Source of the DNA: Luzula sylvatica
Lineage: Eukaryota; Streptophyta; Magnoliopsida; Poales; Juncaceae
Assembly: GCA_946800325.1 (NCBI GenBank)
Contig: OX326958.1
Span: forward strand, 30,549,314 to 30,613,313
Reading direction: 5' to 3'
Length of the DNA stretch: 64,000 bases
Numbering within the stretch: the stretch's first letter is position 1; every line of letters begins with the position of its first letter. A program made the position numbers and the translations under genes. Positions 36,477 through 52,749 of the stretch are shown here, in pieces. The notes under the pieces were generated by a model. It did not search any database and had not been told where the DNA came from. It saw only the letters and a program-made list of their open reading frames with translations.

Positions 36477-37826
36477 GGGGCTGTTTGGCAAGCGGAATTA
36501 GTAGAGTGGAATCGGATTATAAGGTGGAGGAGTAAAAAATTCTGGAATTAGTAATTTGACAGTTTGTTTGGATGTCCGAATTATAAGATGCTGAAAAATA
36601 TAATTTTTTGTTTGGTTGGTCACAAAATTTTGGAATTTTGTTATCGAAAATTTAGAAATAATATTTCATTAAAATTGACAAAGAGTAATAATATTATTGT
36701 AATATTATTATTGTAATATTAGTTTGATGAAAACATATTATTATAATATAACATTATTGCAATATAAAATTATAACAATATTATTATATAAAATTCTATT
36801 ATATTGTTATATTTTATGAGTAATTATTAAAATTCTGGAATTTAGTTTATTATTTTAATATAATTACTATAATATTAGGAATTATATAAAAAATAATAAA
36901 AAATATTAATTGTACTTTTTATATTATTATATTGTATCTATTAATATATATTATTATTAAAATAATTATTTTATTATTTCAATATAAGTACTATAATATT
37001 ATAAATTATATAATAATAATTTGAAAATATTAAATGTACTTCTATATTATTATAATATTATAATTTATCTAATAATATATAATGTAATTAATATTATTAT
37101 TTTAATACATTTATTATAATATTACCAATTATATAATAATAATATTAAATATACTTTTATATTAATATAATGTAATATTTTATCTATTAATAATTATTAT
37201 AATTAAAATAATTAGTAAGTTATTTTAATATAATTACTATAACATTAATAATTATATTATAATAATAATAAAAAATATTAAATTTACTTTTGTATTATTA
37301 TAATATTATATTTTATCTATTAATATATATATATTATTAAAATTATTATTTTAATATTTTAATATAATTACTATAATTTTAGCAATTACCTAATAAAAAT
37401 ATTATAATAATAATTAAAAAATGTTAAATGTACTTCTATATTATTAAATTTTTATATTTTATCTATTAATATATATTATAGTTAAAATAATTATTTTATT
37501 ATAATATTAATTATATTGATTAATTATTAATTATATTATAATAAAATAATTATTTATCCATATATTATTGTAATATAATATTAGTTATATTGATTAATAC
37601 TTATAATATTATCATAATATTAATTTAATTAATTTAATAATTATATGAAGATGCTCCACTTTGACACTCCAATTTTTATTGGAATTACAATTTGCAAGAA
37701 AAATGAAATAATGATATGCTCCACCATCTAATTCTTTTCCTAATTCTATGAACCAAACAAAAAATTTGCATTATTGGAATTTTAAGATTCAATTCCATCC
37801 ATAATTCCATGCATCCAAACACCCCC
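36477..37826. mobile_element. AT-rich non-autonomous TIR element 2
   Basis: Left end GGGGCTGTTTGGCAAGCGGAA and right end ...CCATGCATCCAAACACCCCC are inverted repeats, with subterminal GGAATTxxxxATT blocks on both sides. Interior (36660-37640) consists of degenerate units such as TATTATTATAATATTATATTTTATCTATTAATATA repeated about every 120 bases. No transposase. The target duplication is unclear. Confidence 0.6.
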
Positions 37827-40050
37827 TAATTGGTTAGGAAGAGTAGTTGGATATTATAGCTCTAACTAAATTGTGAGGGACCTCTATATAAGAATCGACT
37901 TCGACATTTTGAGTTCACTTGTCCGAATTTGTATCTTCCTTATATTAACAAAAGAAATATCCATCATAAAAATAAAAATATCAACAAGATTTACCTACTT
38001 TTATTTTTAGCAAACAATTTTAATATAACACTTAGTCGAAATCGTCTTTCATATATCAATTCTAAAAAAAATACTTGAAAACTAATTACAATATTATTAA
38101 TTTTAGCAACAAAAAAAAATCAAAATATCATTTTGTCGAAACTGATTTTCATTCATCATAATTTTCTCTTGAAAATTATCAAAGTGTCATGGATAATAAA
38201 ATGATTTTTTTTATGATAGATAGAAACATCTCTTAATAATCATTAGACAATAACATTTATATTTTTTGTTATTATTAAATAAAATTGAAATACGAATAAA
38301 CCATAAAAGAAAATTAAAATTACAATTAACCAACAAATAGTTAGCCAGATCTTAAACATTGTGAATTAAATCTTAAAGTGATCTTCTTAATCCAAATGAT
38401 ATCCTAGTACGTGGGATTGTTTGACTTGTCTATGAGCCGACCTTCTCGATATACACATTCCTTGTCCTAAAGGTGGCCACGTCAGTAATTTGAGATCCAT
38501 GATTATGATTTTTCACACTCAAGTTATTTTAAATAAACGCAAAATCTTTACTATGAAGATTGATTGAGTGTTTGACACACAAAATTATGTGTTATAAGAA
38601 ATTGTCGGGTTCAAGGTTTATTGACATCGATAAATATTATCGAAGGACAAATAAACTTCTCTATTTGTTCGTTATTTACTATTAAGATTGATACAAATTA
38701 TTCATGTTGGAACTTGGGATCAAGTATACAAATATAATATGTTTAAACTAAATAAATTGTAAAATTATTAATATTTTCAATAAAAGTTGCATTATGAAAT
38801 TATTTGACGAGCATGATATTTATATATGTTGGGAGTATTATATACAATAATATAAGTCTAAAATAGTATACTTGAGACTTGGCATATTAGTTTAATCTAG
38901 TATCAAATATTAAAAGTAAAATTGAAAGCACAAGAGACGAGATATAAAAGGGTAGGTTTGGCTTAGTTCTCTAACTACCACAACATACCGGTAGTGAATA
39001 AACCAAACAAAAATTTGATTGGACTAAACTTTGTAATTACTTCAAAATTTTGTTTCTGAAAAAGGATCATTTTTTCAGTTGAACTTGGTGAAATTTGGAT
39101 ATAAAATGAACAAGTATAATTTTAATGCACTATATTATTTATTTAGTTGGTTCCAAATTTATTGCCAAGTATTTTCACAGAATATCATGAATTTAAGTTT
39201 ACATAATAAGTCAATATGAATTTTACAAAATTTTAAACGGGTATATGGACTATAGAGCTTAGCTAGGAATTTTGGTAAAAAATAATTTAGAACCTTTATA
39301 TATTCTTTTAAGTTAAAACTTCATAATTTGTGAGACTATATTTCTTTTTAGAAAATTGCATTGCTTGGCATATTTTTGTATACTCTCATGCCTACATAAT
39401 AAAATTGACTACTATTTTGTGCAGTTATCAAACTTTGTGTTCCAAAAACAAGAATGGTATCATTTTATTTCACTGTCAAATGAGACTTTGCAATTTAAAA
39501 ATAAAAAATAAAATCTAACTCCAAAACAAACAACATCCATTCATTCTACCTAACAATTATGTCATCGCAACCAAAAACCTAATTCAAACCTACCAACAAT
39601 ATTACTTAATTCATCTTCAAAATATAACCAATCAACCTAACAAATTAAGGTTTTTGCAGGAAAATCGCTATGGAACACCAATTATTCAATCAAAGCAATT
39701 GATTGTAGGAGCTATACCTTTCGAATCGTTAGTATATAGTGACATATACTAAGAAGAAAGTACATTTATTTCATGAAAAGCAATGAGTAGGATATGCATG
39801 CAAAGAGGCCTTCTACCATACCCCTTATTTCCCCCACATTGTCATGATGACATCATTTTGAAGATTAACCCACTAATTATCCTCTCTCAATTAACAACTA
39901 ATTCATATTTATTATTTTTGGGAATATTTCTAATTAATCTTTAATTGGTAAGGTTCTTAATTACGTATTAATTTTTTACTAATTATAAATTAATTGTTAA
40001 TCCACTTTGTTAATGATGGGTAATTAAAAATGATGATGACATCATGAAAA
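37827..40050. other. Intergenic; possible old SINE copy, no gene
   Basis: At about 38566-38660 GATTGAGTGTTTGACACACAAAATTATGTGTTATAAG, split by differences, and GTCGGGTTCAAGGTTTATTGACATC follow the same order as the SINE at 16426-16577, so it may be an old copy. The rest is AT-rich with no signal. Confidence 0.4.
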
Positions 40051-40063
40051 TGTGTGTGTGTGT

Positions 40064-40107
<44 letters not shown>
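40051..40107 (+). repeat. (GT)n followed by a run of 30 G
   Basis: About 14 TG units then G from 40078 to 40107. The G tract continues on the far side of the hAT element as ten G at 40761-40770, so it was a longer homopolymer before insertion. It could form G-quadruplexes. The glycine-rich ORFs here are artefacts. Confidence 0.95.
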
Positions 40108-40108
<1 letters not shown>

Positions 40109-40760
40109 AGGGCTGCAAACGAGCCGAGCTCGAGCGAGCTGTGCCAAGCTCCAGCTCGGCTCGGAACTTACTCGAGCTGGCTCGGCTCGTTTAGAATTAT
40201 GGTTCGAACTAAAAAATCAAGCTCAAACTCGGCTCATTCTAATTCGAGCTAGCTCGGCTCGGCTCAACAGTAGCTCAATTAAAAAAAACAACTTGAATTT
40301 TAATTAAAAAAATTGTAATAATTGCGAATAAACAAAAAATATTCTAAATACCAAAATATCTTCGATAATAAATCAAACATACAACACAAAACATAAAAAA
40401 AATAAGATTTGGACTTGGTATTATTAATTTGTCTTCCTTAATTAATATTCTTTTTTAAGACCTAAGTTGTAACCTAACTTGAAATTATTATGGAGATAAA
40501 GTTTTTCTTTATAAAATTTTCTAATTATAATAATATATATAATATGAATTAATATGATAAAAGTATTTTATTTTTTAAATCGAGCTCCAATTCTTTTCGA
40601 GCTCAATACGAGCGAGCTGAGTCTGACTCAAGCTCGGCTCAATAAGCGTTCGAGCTAGCTCGGCTCAGCTCGTTTAATTTCGAGTTAATATCGAGCGAGC
40701 TATTATCGAACTATTATCGAGTCGAGCTCGAGCGAGCCACGAGCTAAAGTTGCAGCCCTA
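40108..40760 (+). mobile_element. hAT-type MITE inserted in a poly-G tract
   Basis: Ends TAGGGCTGCAAACGAGCC and (inverted) ...GTTGCAGCCCTA. The subterminal regions are filled with GAGCTCGAGCGAGC and CGAGCTAGCTCGGCTC motifs on both sides, typical of this common plant hAT family with the TAGGGCTGCAAACGAGC terminus. An 8-bp target duplication is fulfilled by G8 on both sides. 653 bp, no transposase. Confidence 0.88.
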
Positions 40761-41767
40761 GGGGGGGGGGAGTAGAATAATCCGCATACAAACTGTTTTG
40801 ATGAATACAAAAAGTAATATATTTTAATATTTAATTTTTTGTGTTTTTACTCTATAATATTTTGTTCTCAATCCGGGACAAATCTTAGCAGGGCTCTCCT
40901 CCTAAATTTTTTGTCGAACAATGTATATATCTAATAATTAAGTATATTTTAGCATTATAACAATGTAAAATTTACCGTTTGCCTCCCAAACTAATCTTAC
41001 AATGTAATTTAAGAATCAATATTTCATTTTGTACCCAACAAATCTGTCAAGATCCGCAACTGTCTCAATTAATATAATTGAGATTCTCATCCACGCCCTT
41101 ATCTAAAACAATTTATAATTACTGAAATGGTCCAGTGTGGGCTGTATAAATCATTACAATGAATATGGCCCAATATTCATTATGAGTTAGCCTACCAAAA
41201 GGCCTACATATTTTTTTAATACAAAAATCCAAAAGATATTGATTTTGTTAGGTCTTACTGCAATGAATTTCTTCAGTTTTTTTGTTTTAGTTTGTATCAC
41301 AATTTATCTTTTGTTTTTTTACATCATATGATTTAGAATTAAAAGTTGAATTCAAAATCAGTGAGTTAATACACAACACATCGAACAATTCATCACACGA
41401 ATTACGAAACTCAAATAAAGTGGAAGTTTGATGATCAAGCTTAATTTTCACAACAATGCCCTGGTATTTATCACCTTGAAAACAAATCTTCGATACAGAA
41501 CAATGTCCGTGAAAACAAAAAATTGGTGTCCCGACATTGAGAAAATTGGTGTCCCAACATTGAGAAAATTGATCTCTATCAATTAAGACCATGACTTTTA
41601 TTTACGTTAAAAATCCCAAATAAGCCCAATCCCAACTAAGCCCAGATATAGGTTCTGTGTTTGTGCTCGTGTCCAAAAATTGAATTATTGTGCTAACCAT
41701 TCGAACACGAAAATATTATAATACCAAAAATAATTTATTAACCCTAAAATTTACCCACGCTCTTATT

Positions 41768-41893
41768 TTGGATCCAACTTTGTACAATTTTTTTTTGCCA
41801 CATCATCACTTTCATTTTAACCATTAGATTGTACCAAACTTTGTGCAATTTTCTTGTGCTACATCATCACTTTTTTTTTAACCATTAAATTAT
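41768..41893 (+). repeat. Two tandem copies of a ~62-bp unit
   Basis: Unit 1 (from 41768) and unit 2 (from 41830) share CCAA(C)TTTGT(A/G)CAATTTT, TGCCACATCATCACTTT / TGCTACATCATCACTTT and TTTAACCATTA(G/A)ATT. Probably part of the Helitron that ends at 43022. Confidence 0.75.
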
Positions 41894-42939
41894 GATATGT
41901 GGTAAAATTTAGACCATTGATTAATCATTGATTCTTTATAACATTTTTTTTGTAGCAATTTAAGTGTCCCTTATTTTATACTATTTTAAAGAATTTTTAG
42001 AAACTCACATCATCATATATTAATGATATGAACTATTATTATTGGTTAGATTCATGTTGGACTCAGTTTATTTAATTGTTTATAATTTCACACAAGATTA
42101 CATGATCAAATGTGAATGCAATGGAAGATGAAAAATTTATATATAAAATACTAATAACTTAATATGTAATATTATAAACATACAACATATAGTATTATTA
42201 TTTTTAGAATTTTAATTTTAAAAATTCATCAAATATACTTTTATTAATTTTGTCTTTATTTTGACATCCATTTTAGTATAGTTCATACATATCATTTTTC
42301 ATAATTTGAATTTGTAAAAGTATTATGTAAAATATACAATGCAAAAAATGCATTTTTATAAAATAAAATTTTAATTATTTTATGTACATAATAGAATTTC
42401 AAATATTAATATTTATTTTTATAAAATTATAGCAATACTAATATCATATAATACTATTTATGTTTTTAATAAAAAAAAATTATATTTTCAAAAATAATAG
42501 AAATAAAAAAATTATCCATCGAAATAATTTTTTATATTTATAAATGCTTATCAAATAATAATGTTATTTTTAAAAATATAAAATTAAAAAAATCATATGA
42601 TATAAAATAATTTATATTTATGTTTATGCTGTTAATTTTTTATATTATTTATTAAATTACTTTCACTATTAAGTTTGATATAATTTATAATTTTATTGCA
42701 TTTTGAATCGATAACAAAAAATTTAGTACGATATAATTAATAATATGTTATTGCATAAGTTGTACGATTCATTATTTTCACATTTTATATTATTATTTAA
42801 TAAAAAAAGGAATTTTTTTGTCATCGTAATGTAAAATAATTGTAAAACATGTAATCATAAACAAATTAGTTCAAATAATTATTAAAAAATAAAATTATCA
42901 ATATTATCATATTTATATATACTATGTCTTACAATAAAA

Positions 42940-43022
42940 CATATAATTAACATCCTCGCCGATGTCTTATAATGAAAAATATAAGTAACATCCTCGTCGC
43001 GTAGCGCGAATATTCTCCTAGT
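42940..43022 (+). mobile_element. Helitron 3' end
   Basis: A hairpin (CGCG-TAG-CGCG at 42998-43008) is followed after 11 bases by CTAG and a T, the Helitron pattern of a short GC-rich hairpin close to a CTRR terminus. Just upstream AACATCCTCGYCG is duplicated (42950 and 42988). The 5' TC end is not identified, so the element's length and contents are unknown; the AT-rich region 40771-42940 may belong to it. Confidence 0.6.
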
Positions 43023-43522
43023 TAATATATTAATATCAAAAGTATTAAAAAAGCACTGAAAGTGATATAATAACAGCCAGATTAATTATTTGCATGGAAA
43101 ACAATATTGTGTGGACAATAAAAATAATAATTTGTCATGAAAATTATTTCCTTTCTTGTTCAGAATTTTTTGTCATCACTCATATATAATCTCCATTTCA
43201 ATATATTTATTGTTATCGATATATCAATATCTAGCAATATATAAGAAAATTATAATCGCAGTAATTTAATTTCATAAATCCAAACATTACAACTTGAATT
43301 AATCATCCAAACAGTTATAAATAAAATCAATTGCCCCATAAAAAAACTGAATGAGTATTTACTATTTATTTATAATCGCCATTTATCAGTACATGCACCT
43401 TATTATAACAAAAACAGAAACACAAAAATGTCGAAATAACAGAAGTCCACAAAATCAAATCGTCATGAGCGCATTTAACTGCATGGAGAAGAAGGACGTT
43501 CATGTGGACCCAAACTAACAAT
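43023..43522. other. Spacer and 3' UTR of MIPS copy 1
   Basis: AT-rich, no repeat or gene seen. Homology to the 3' flank of the other MIPS copy ends within about 25 bases of the stop codon. Confidence 0.5.
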
Positions 43523-45849
<2,327 letters not shown>

Positions 45850-46231
45850 CCTCTCTTTTTCGCTCGACTTCACACAGAAAATAATTGAAAAGATTCTTTC
45901 TTTCTCTCTCAAATCTCTCGGTGTTTATCTTGTCTGTACCCCTGTAGACGCCTCTTGGCCTGTATATATAGTACTTTCGCAGGTACCACTTGGTCTATTT
46001 TCGATGCATCACCGCTCAGGGAGAATCTTTCGCATAATAGCGTCCATAGCCGTTGATATCTCCATCCAACGGTGGATGAACATCCAAGGCTTTAAAGCGA
46101 CGACTGAGGACACCCCGCTGGGAGCTTTGAGACACGTGGAGTTCGGATTGAATTCCACGTGGACGGTCCGACAAGAATCTGTGATGACACGTGGATAGCT
46201 TAGGTGGAAAGTACACCTGGTAAAAAGGTTT
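45850..46231 (-). promoter_or_regulatory. Promoter and 5' UTR of MIPS copy 1
   Basis: Reading away from the ATG there is a leader of about 90 bases, a TATA box (TATATATA, 45962-45970), then three CACGTGG cores at 46133-46139, 46156-46162 and 46188-46194, which are G-box/ABRE sites for bZIP and bHLH factors. The block aligns with 52750-53151 upstream of copy 2 up to GGTAAAAAGG at about 46231, where similarity stops abruptly. Function is inferred from motif knowledge. Confidence 0.7.
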
Positions 46232-46689
46232 ACTCACTGGAAATTGTTTATTGAGCACACTTAATTAATCTGGTGATTAACGAAGAACGCACGATTAACA
46301 ATTAATTGATAATTAACGTATATATAAATTAATTATTCTTAAACGATATCAATTAATTGTTAATTGTGTATTTTTGTTATTCATCATGTTAATTAAGTGT
46401 ATTAATCGGTATATAATGAATGTGGTGGAGAATTGTGGGGGCATAGTAAAATTTCCCTTGATTATTTGGGACATGTATGATAGTAAATTTTGGGGCGGTG
46501 CTACAGTGCCTCCCAAATCCACTCCCAAATTCACTCCCTATATTCATTGACATGTGGAACCCACACCTACTTTTACAAAATTTAATTCATGTGGACCCAC
46601 AAAATGCACTGTTCATGTGAGAGAGAGGGAAAGAGGGAGGGAGGGAGGGAGTGGGCATATCATTACTCTAAATTTTGGGTCATGATTCG

Positions 46690-47740
46690 TTCTCATGCTA
46701 CATTGTAAGAAAAGGAGAAGAATAATTTTGTATTCTTGTCGTATCTTGTTGGCTAAAAGTTATTTTTGATATTATTGAAAAAAAAATTCAACAATTTACT
46801 CTACAATGTGTTGTTAATTATTTGTATTGTTTTTGTGACGTTATTAACTCGTACAACTTAATGATAGAGCAGACTAATTTAATATTTTTGTGTGACCCTT
46901 TTCTATTGTCTTTTTAATGAAAATGATTCAATAATTGAACACAATAATATTTTCAATTAGATTTGGTGTGTAATTTACAACAATTTAAATATCACAATTT
47001 TTTCGAAAAAGACAAGTGATGTAAACATATTTGAATTGAATTATTGTGATCATTCGTTTTCTTTTTCTATTTCTAAATTGAACGACTATGCATTTTTTAG
47101 CGTGTATTTACTTCGATGCATGAACTATAATTGAAATGCATTTCAAAATTATTGTGGTCCCTTTGTTTTCTATTTCAAAATTGGATGACTATGCATTTAC
47201 TCCAAGTTGTTCTTTTTACAATGATAATTGTTTTTGGTGGCAAATGTACTTAGTAGATTTGGTGTGGCGATTCCTCGTGCTAAATTATATGAAAAGAAAT
47301 ATAATAATTTTGTATCCTTGTCGTATCTTGTTAGGTAAAGGTATTTGTTATATGATTGAAAAAAATAATATTCAATCATTTATTGTATAATATGTTGTTA
47401 ATTATTTGTATTGTTTTTGTGATGTTATTCATTCAACAACTTAACGATAGATTAGGCTAATTTAATATTTTTATATGTGACTTTTCTATCGTTTTTTAGT
47501 ACAAAAAGTGTTCAATAATTGAACACATTAATTCATATTTAACCATGTGCAAATATCTTCAATCAGATTTGTAGTGCAATTTACAACATTTTAAACATCA
47601 CAATTTGTTTGGAACTAGTGATGTAAATATATTTCGAATTGTTGTGGTCATAGGTATTTTTTCTATTTTAAAATTGGATGACTGCATTTATTACCGTTTA
47701 TTTATTTCGGTGCATGAACTATAACCGAGATGCATTTGCC
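46690..47740 (+). repeat. Diverged ~585-bp tandem duplication
   Basis: Blocks of the first unit recur about 585 bases later: TTTTGTATTCTTGTCGTATCTTG (near 46722) and TTTTGTATCCTTGTCGTATCTTG (near 47309); GTTGTTAATTATTTGTATTG (46809 and 47393); and TGCATGAACTATAA (47117 and 47711). Many substitutions show it is old. No terminal structure was found. Confidence 0.75.
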
Positions 47741-47757
47741 CTGGATAAACTTGAAAG

Positions 47758-47760
<3 letters not shown>

Positions 47761-47800
<40 letters not shown>
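47761..47800. repeat. (TA)n microsatellite
   Basis: About 20 TA units at the end of the tandem duplication. Confidence 0.95.
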
Positions 47801-47802
<2 letters not shown>

Positions 47803-48629
47803 TTAATTTTATTAAGGATTGTGAATGAATAAAATATTTAATACGTACTAGTTTTGTTAGGATTGTGAGTGCGTAATAAAATGGTCAAAAAAATCATGAC
47901 ATTATCGAATTGAAAAAATAACATGTTAAAAATGCCGACAAGCTTTTACTTCGTTCATGAATTTGTTTTTTAATTACTCGAAGACTTAAACAAACTTAAT
48001 CACCATAAATCATTTTGAAATTATATTATTCATATTATATATGTGTACTTATTTTGATCATCAGTTTATTCTTAATTATGTGTGAATTTTTGAAGCAAAT
48101 TTGTTGCACGGTTTACATCGTTTTTAATATCACATAAAATATTTGATAAATTAGTGATATAACCATGTTTTTTTATGATAAAAAAATTACATTCATTTTT
48201 TGAGAAATTGTACTATGCATCCTGAATGAATTCCAAAAGTCTTGAGGTCGTCATGCTTATCTCATTACAGTAGTTAATTAAAATAATTGAGTCTCCAGTT
48301 AATGTATATTTAACATATAAAATGATGTTAATTAATTGTATATATTAATTAATTGTTAATTAGCCTTTTCATGTTACTTTATGTTAATTGTTAATTAACC
48401 TTTTAATTGATAAGGACGTTCTGTCAGATCTAGTATTAAGTAATAAATATATTTGACACAGAGACAAAGTATGTGGGGTCCGGCAAAATAATGAAAAATG
48501 TAGCGAATTAAGTAAAGTACTTAGCAAAATGTGCATATAATTATATGAGGATGGGAAATGTGCATATAAACTATGTGAGGATTGCTAAGGTACTTAATTA
48601 GTATTATAATTATAATTATAATTATAATT

Positions 48630-48775
48630 TGGTACTTAGAGTTTTTAACGACTAAATTTGCATTAAAATTCATCTTTTGCCATGATATATAAATACATTT
48701 GTTGATGTGCACAAATTTTCATGATCATCATGAAAAATACAAATTTAATAAAAAACTGAACAGTTAACTATTCTT
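48630..48775 (-). mobile_element. Hairpin MITE, copy 2
   Basis: Carries the same core as copy 1 in reverse orientation: TTGTTGATGTGCACAAA then TTTTCATGATCATCATGAAAA, with GGTACTTAGA and ATTTGCATTAAAA on the left arm. Arms are more decayed. Confidence 0.6.
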
Positions 48776-48949
48776 AAATATCAAGCATATGATACTTAAA
48801 TAAGTATTTTAGTCATCATCTAATCGTATTGTTATTACAATTACGATAGGCATAAGCATAAGAGACAAAAAAAAATGAACTGGCATTATATGCGTGTTGT
48901 GTATATAAGCAATCGTTATATAGGACATATGTAGCGACTTATTATTATA

Positions 48950-48977
48950 ATAGGAAAATCCCGCGCGATTGTGCGGG
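48950..48977 (-). mobile_element. Probable Helitron 3' end, reverse orientation
   Basis: CCCGCGCGATTGTGCGGG (48960-48977) folds into a 7-bp stem with a GATT loop. On the - strand it is followed by ATTTTCCTATT, close to but not exactly the expected CTAGT. The other end, at higher coordinates, was not found. Confidence 0.45.
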
Positions 48978-51900
48978 TTCGTTCGAATTGTTGGTATTGC
49001 TTTGTTAGTAGGATCTCTATTTATATGAGGTTGTAGTTTTTTTGTGAGAATATTTTTTTTGGGTATACATTTTTTTTTTCATTTTTTCAATGAAATGTTG
49101 TTTGTTAACTGTTCGATTTTGGATAAAATGTTCTGCATTTTTTATGTTGCGATTTTTTGTCTGTTTTCTCATATTCTTGAAGTTTGATGTTATTTATAAC
49201 TAATACTTAAAAAAAAAATCATTTTATGTACCATAAAGTATTATTTATAGAATAAACGCGATAAAAAAATATTTGAAATACTCAAAAAGTCGTGCGTTAT
49301 GATTTCTGTTTTGTGTATTTTTTGATATTTCTAGACTTAAATATTGAAGATACTCATTGTAATTGATATATATTCGAATCATAATTTAAAAGATTGCGAT
49401 ACACGGAATTCAAAATCACATTTATCGAATCATATGTCCAAATATACAAATGCTATAATAAACAAAATTTAGATTGACAATATCGTGCAATTGTCGGTTC
49501 CACTTTAGATTGAAGTTTCACCGTGCCATTTATTTGTTGCAAAAAATCATGAAAAAAATATAGAATGGAAAGATTTAAAATTATTTTTAATGTTTCAATT
49601 CTTTTCATCAGAAGTGGGTGTCCTTTTCTCGTACTAATAACACTCATGTTATTTGTGAAAGTTCTTCGGGACTTCCAAGATATATTATAGCTTGAACTGT
49701 TTCACTCATATTTGGCTAAGTTAGACATTGCTTTTTTTTCTCTTTCAAAGATTTGTATATTTATAGTCAAATGCCTCACATGCTTCTAACGTGTTTTTCG
49801 ATTTTATTTGTTATAACAAAGGACATATAATCCTGCGGAGATATTATATACACAACATGCATATTTGACTTTATTTTGTTTCTTTCTTGAATGTAAGATT
49901 TGTAGTTTACATATACATTTAAACTTTAGGTTTATATATATCATATGAGTTTATTGTTCAAAAAAATAAATGTTCAAGATATTAAAGTTTTGGAGAATAA
50001 ATCAATCTAGTATATATGCCGAACATTTTTTAACTCGTCTTTGTGTGGTATGTGATGCTACTCGCACATTTACAACATATATGAAAAATTTCCAATTAAC
50101 TTTTTTGTTTCCGAGTCACTCACAAGTTATAATAAGATTTGAGAGTATTTATGATTAATAATTGGTCTTAATTTTGTCATCACCCAACAAGTATATTATA
50201 TGCCTACACAATTTAAACTATATAATTGCTTTTATTTATATAATGAACTCCTAGTTCATAAACTCTAGTTTTAATTCGTGCATGTTGCATACGTAAATAA
50301 ATATGTAATGACTCTTCCGAAATAATATAAATAGTAATTTTTTTAGAAAAATCATAAATATACACTTTTGTAATTAATGTGCATGTCTTTTTGTTAGTTA
50401 AATCAACATGATCTTATTCTCTCGATCGACGCATATTTCTCCTTTCAAGAGATTTGATCAATATATTATTTTGTACGACATGTAATATCATTTCATTTCA
50501 TTATTTTGAAAAACATATATTTCAGATTTTTCATAATTTTATTTTGCTGAGTCTTCATATTTCTTGTGCGATTTTTTTATCATCGTCATAAAAGATATCC
50601 ATGATAAGCCATGAAAATACAATATAATTGTTCAAACAAGAATCATTTGTGCTTGCCATCACACATGAACCAAAGATCATTTCGATCGGAGAAGCAAAAC
50701 AAAGAACAAAGAAAACGCACAAAGACACAAAAATAATGAAGTGTCAAGCTATATAATTTCAATTATGAAACTAGAATAAAATTGCGAACCATAAAATTTA
50801 GAACCTACTTTTTATTCATACCTTAATATCGATAAAAAAAAAATAACATATTATAAACAGAAGTCAAAGGACACAAAAAATATAGAAATTAAGTTTTTAT
50901 TATTGAACTGAATTAGTAATATACAAATAATTAGCATAAACATGTTTATATAGAGAACATAACACTCATTGATCCAATGTGAATTTTTCAATATGAATGT
51001 TTCAGTGTATACATTTTCATATCTATACATTATCTATGAATACATTTCACATCCACACATAATTATAAACATGACATATTAATTTATAATTAATACATTT
51101 AATTTTAACATTTATAGAAAAACTTGAAAATAAAAATTTGTTTGAGAGATTTTTTTGGAGTATCTCCGGGGTTTTGTGAAATATTAAAAAAGAATTAGGA
51201 CTTTTTTTAAGTTTCTAAAATAAATGATACCTGTACACCTTGTAGGTTTATCAAAAGTGATGTGCCTATGTTACAATACATGCACCGGTGGAAATGCGTG
51301 ATTATAAATGCATGAATTCATTCCATTTGAAATAGGAAAAAAAATTAAGAGTATTGTTTTTTTCAAAACATGCTTATTATTTATGTGATATTTAAAGCGT
51401 TGTACAACGTACAACAAATTTGATTCAAAATATTCATAACAACATATCATATAAAATAAGAGAAATTTTCATATAATTCCCTAATTTTTCTTGAATTTGT
51501 AAACCCCTTTTGATTTTTTAGAAACTAAAAAAAAATCCTATAAATAAATAAGGTTTCATTTTCAGATGTCCCTCTATAGAGATAAATCTTAATATTTCAT
51601 AATGTTAAAAAAATTTGGACCAAACTACTCCTCTATTTGTATAATTAATTTTATTATTTTATAAATTAAAAAATATCCATAATATTTTAACATATACTGA
51701 ATTAAAAAATTTATATGTCGTACATATAACTTTAATATTTCATTTATACTTTGAACTTAAAAAATAATAGACATCACATATAAGAAAAATTAAGCATGAC
51801 TTAGCCTATCTTATCAACAAATTATAATATAAATAATTATTGTTAGTAAATTATTAAGTACTTTAATCGAAAGAATAAAGTAGCGTGCAAACAAATATGA

Positions 51901-52749
51901 AATATGTTATTTTATATATTAAAAAAATATATATAAATAATATGGATGATACAATTTCAAAATAATTTTGTTTAGCATTTTATTAAGCATTCACAATCCA
52001 AATAAAGCAAGTACATATTAAATATTTGTATACATTCACAATTGCTAAAAATAAAATGAATGCATATACAATTTTCTTGTTTTATCTAAGACGAGTGCAT
52101 CTAATATTTGCATGCACTGACGTAAATATACGGTAATAAATGAATAATTATCTAGTTCTAAGCCGGAAGAAAACAAACGGTAAAAAAACTTAAAAATGTT
52201 TGCATCACTATTTTTTCAAATATTTATATAATATTTAAAGTGGTGTAAAACGTGGAACAAAACTTATTGAAAATTTTCGCATACAATTAATATTACAATA
52301 ACGACATATCAAGTAGAATAGATAAAAAAAAAATGTGCTACGTAATTAAATACTTTTCATACTACAAAGCATATTAGAAAAGTAATATATAAAAGAAATT
52401 AAAATAACACGACAAATATGCTACAATAACGACAATAACGACATATCAGGTAGAATAAATTGAATAATCATCCGAGCTCTATACTCGAGTTTCCATATAA
52501 ATAACACCATAAAAATATTACAAATAATTAATAGTACATCATATTAATAAATTCTTAAATATTTTTTATAAATCATACGATAAATTACTTTAGTAGGATA
52601 ATTAACTTAAAATATAATTTACCGATACAAAATTATTATATTAATTTTCATATAATTAGCATGAGATTGAATCACTACACAGAACCAACCAGCATACATG
52701 TAACAAATATACGATCACCACAGTAAAACAATGGCTCTATACTCCGAAC

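Larger units (their letters stand above)
46232..52749. other. 6.5-kb spacer between the inverted MIPS genes
   Basis: AT-rich and gene-free. It contains a diverged 585-bp tandem duplication (46690-47740), a (TA)n run, one hairpin MITE (48630-48775) and a Helitron-like end (48950-48977). Two further weakly similar segments (51350-51470 and 52195-52330) share ATATTTAAAG(C/T)G(T/G)TGTA and ACATATCA. No ORF looks coding. Confidence 0.6.

Noticed and set aside
40044..40307. Val/Cys- and Gly-repeat ORFs
   Set aside because: They come from the (GT)n and poly-G run and continue into a hAT MITE.
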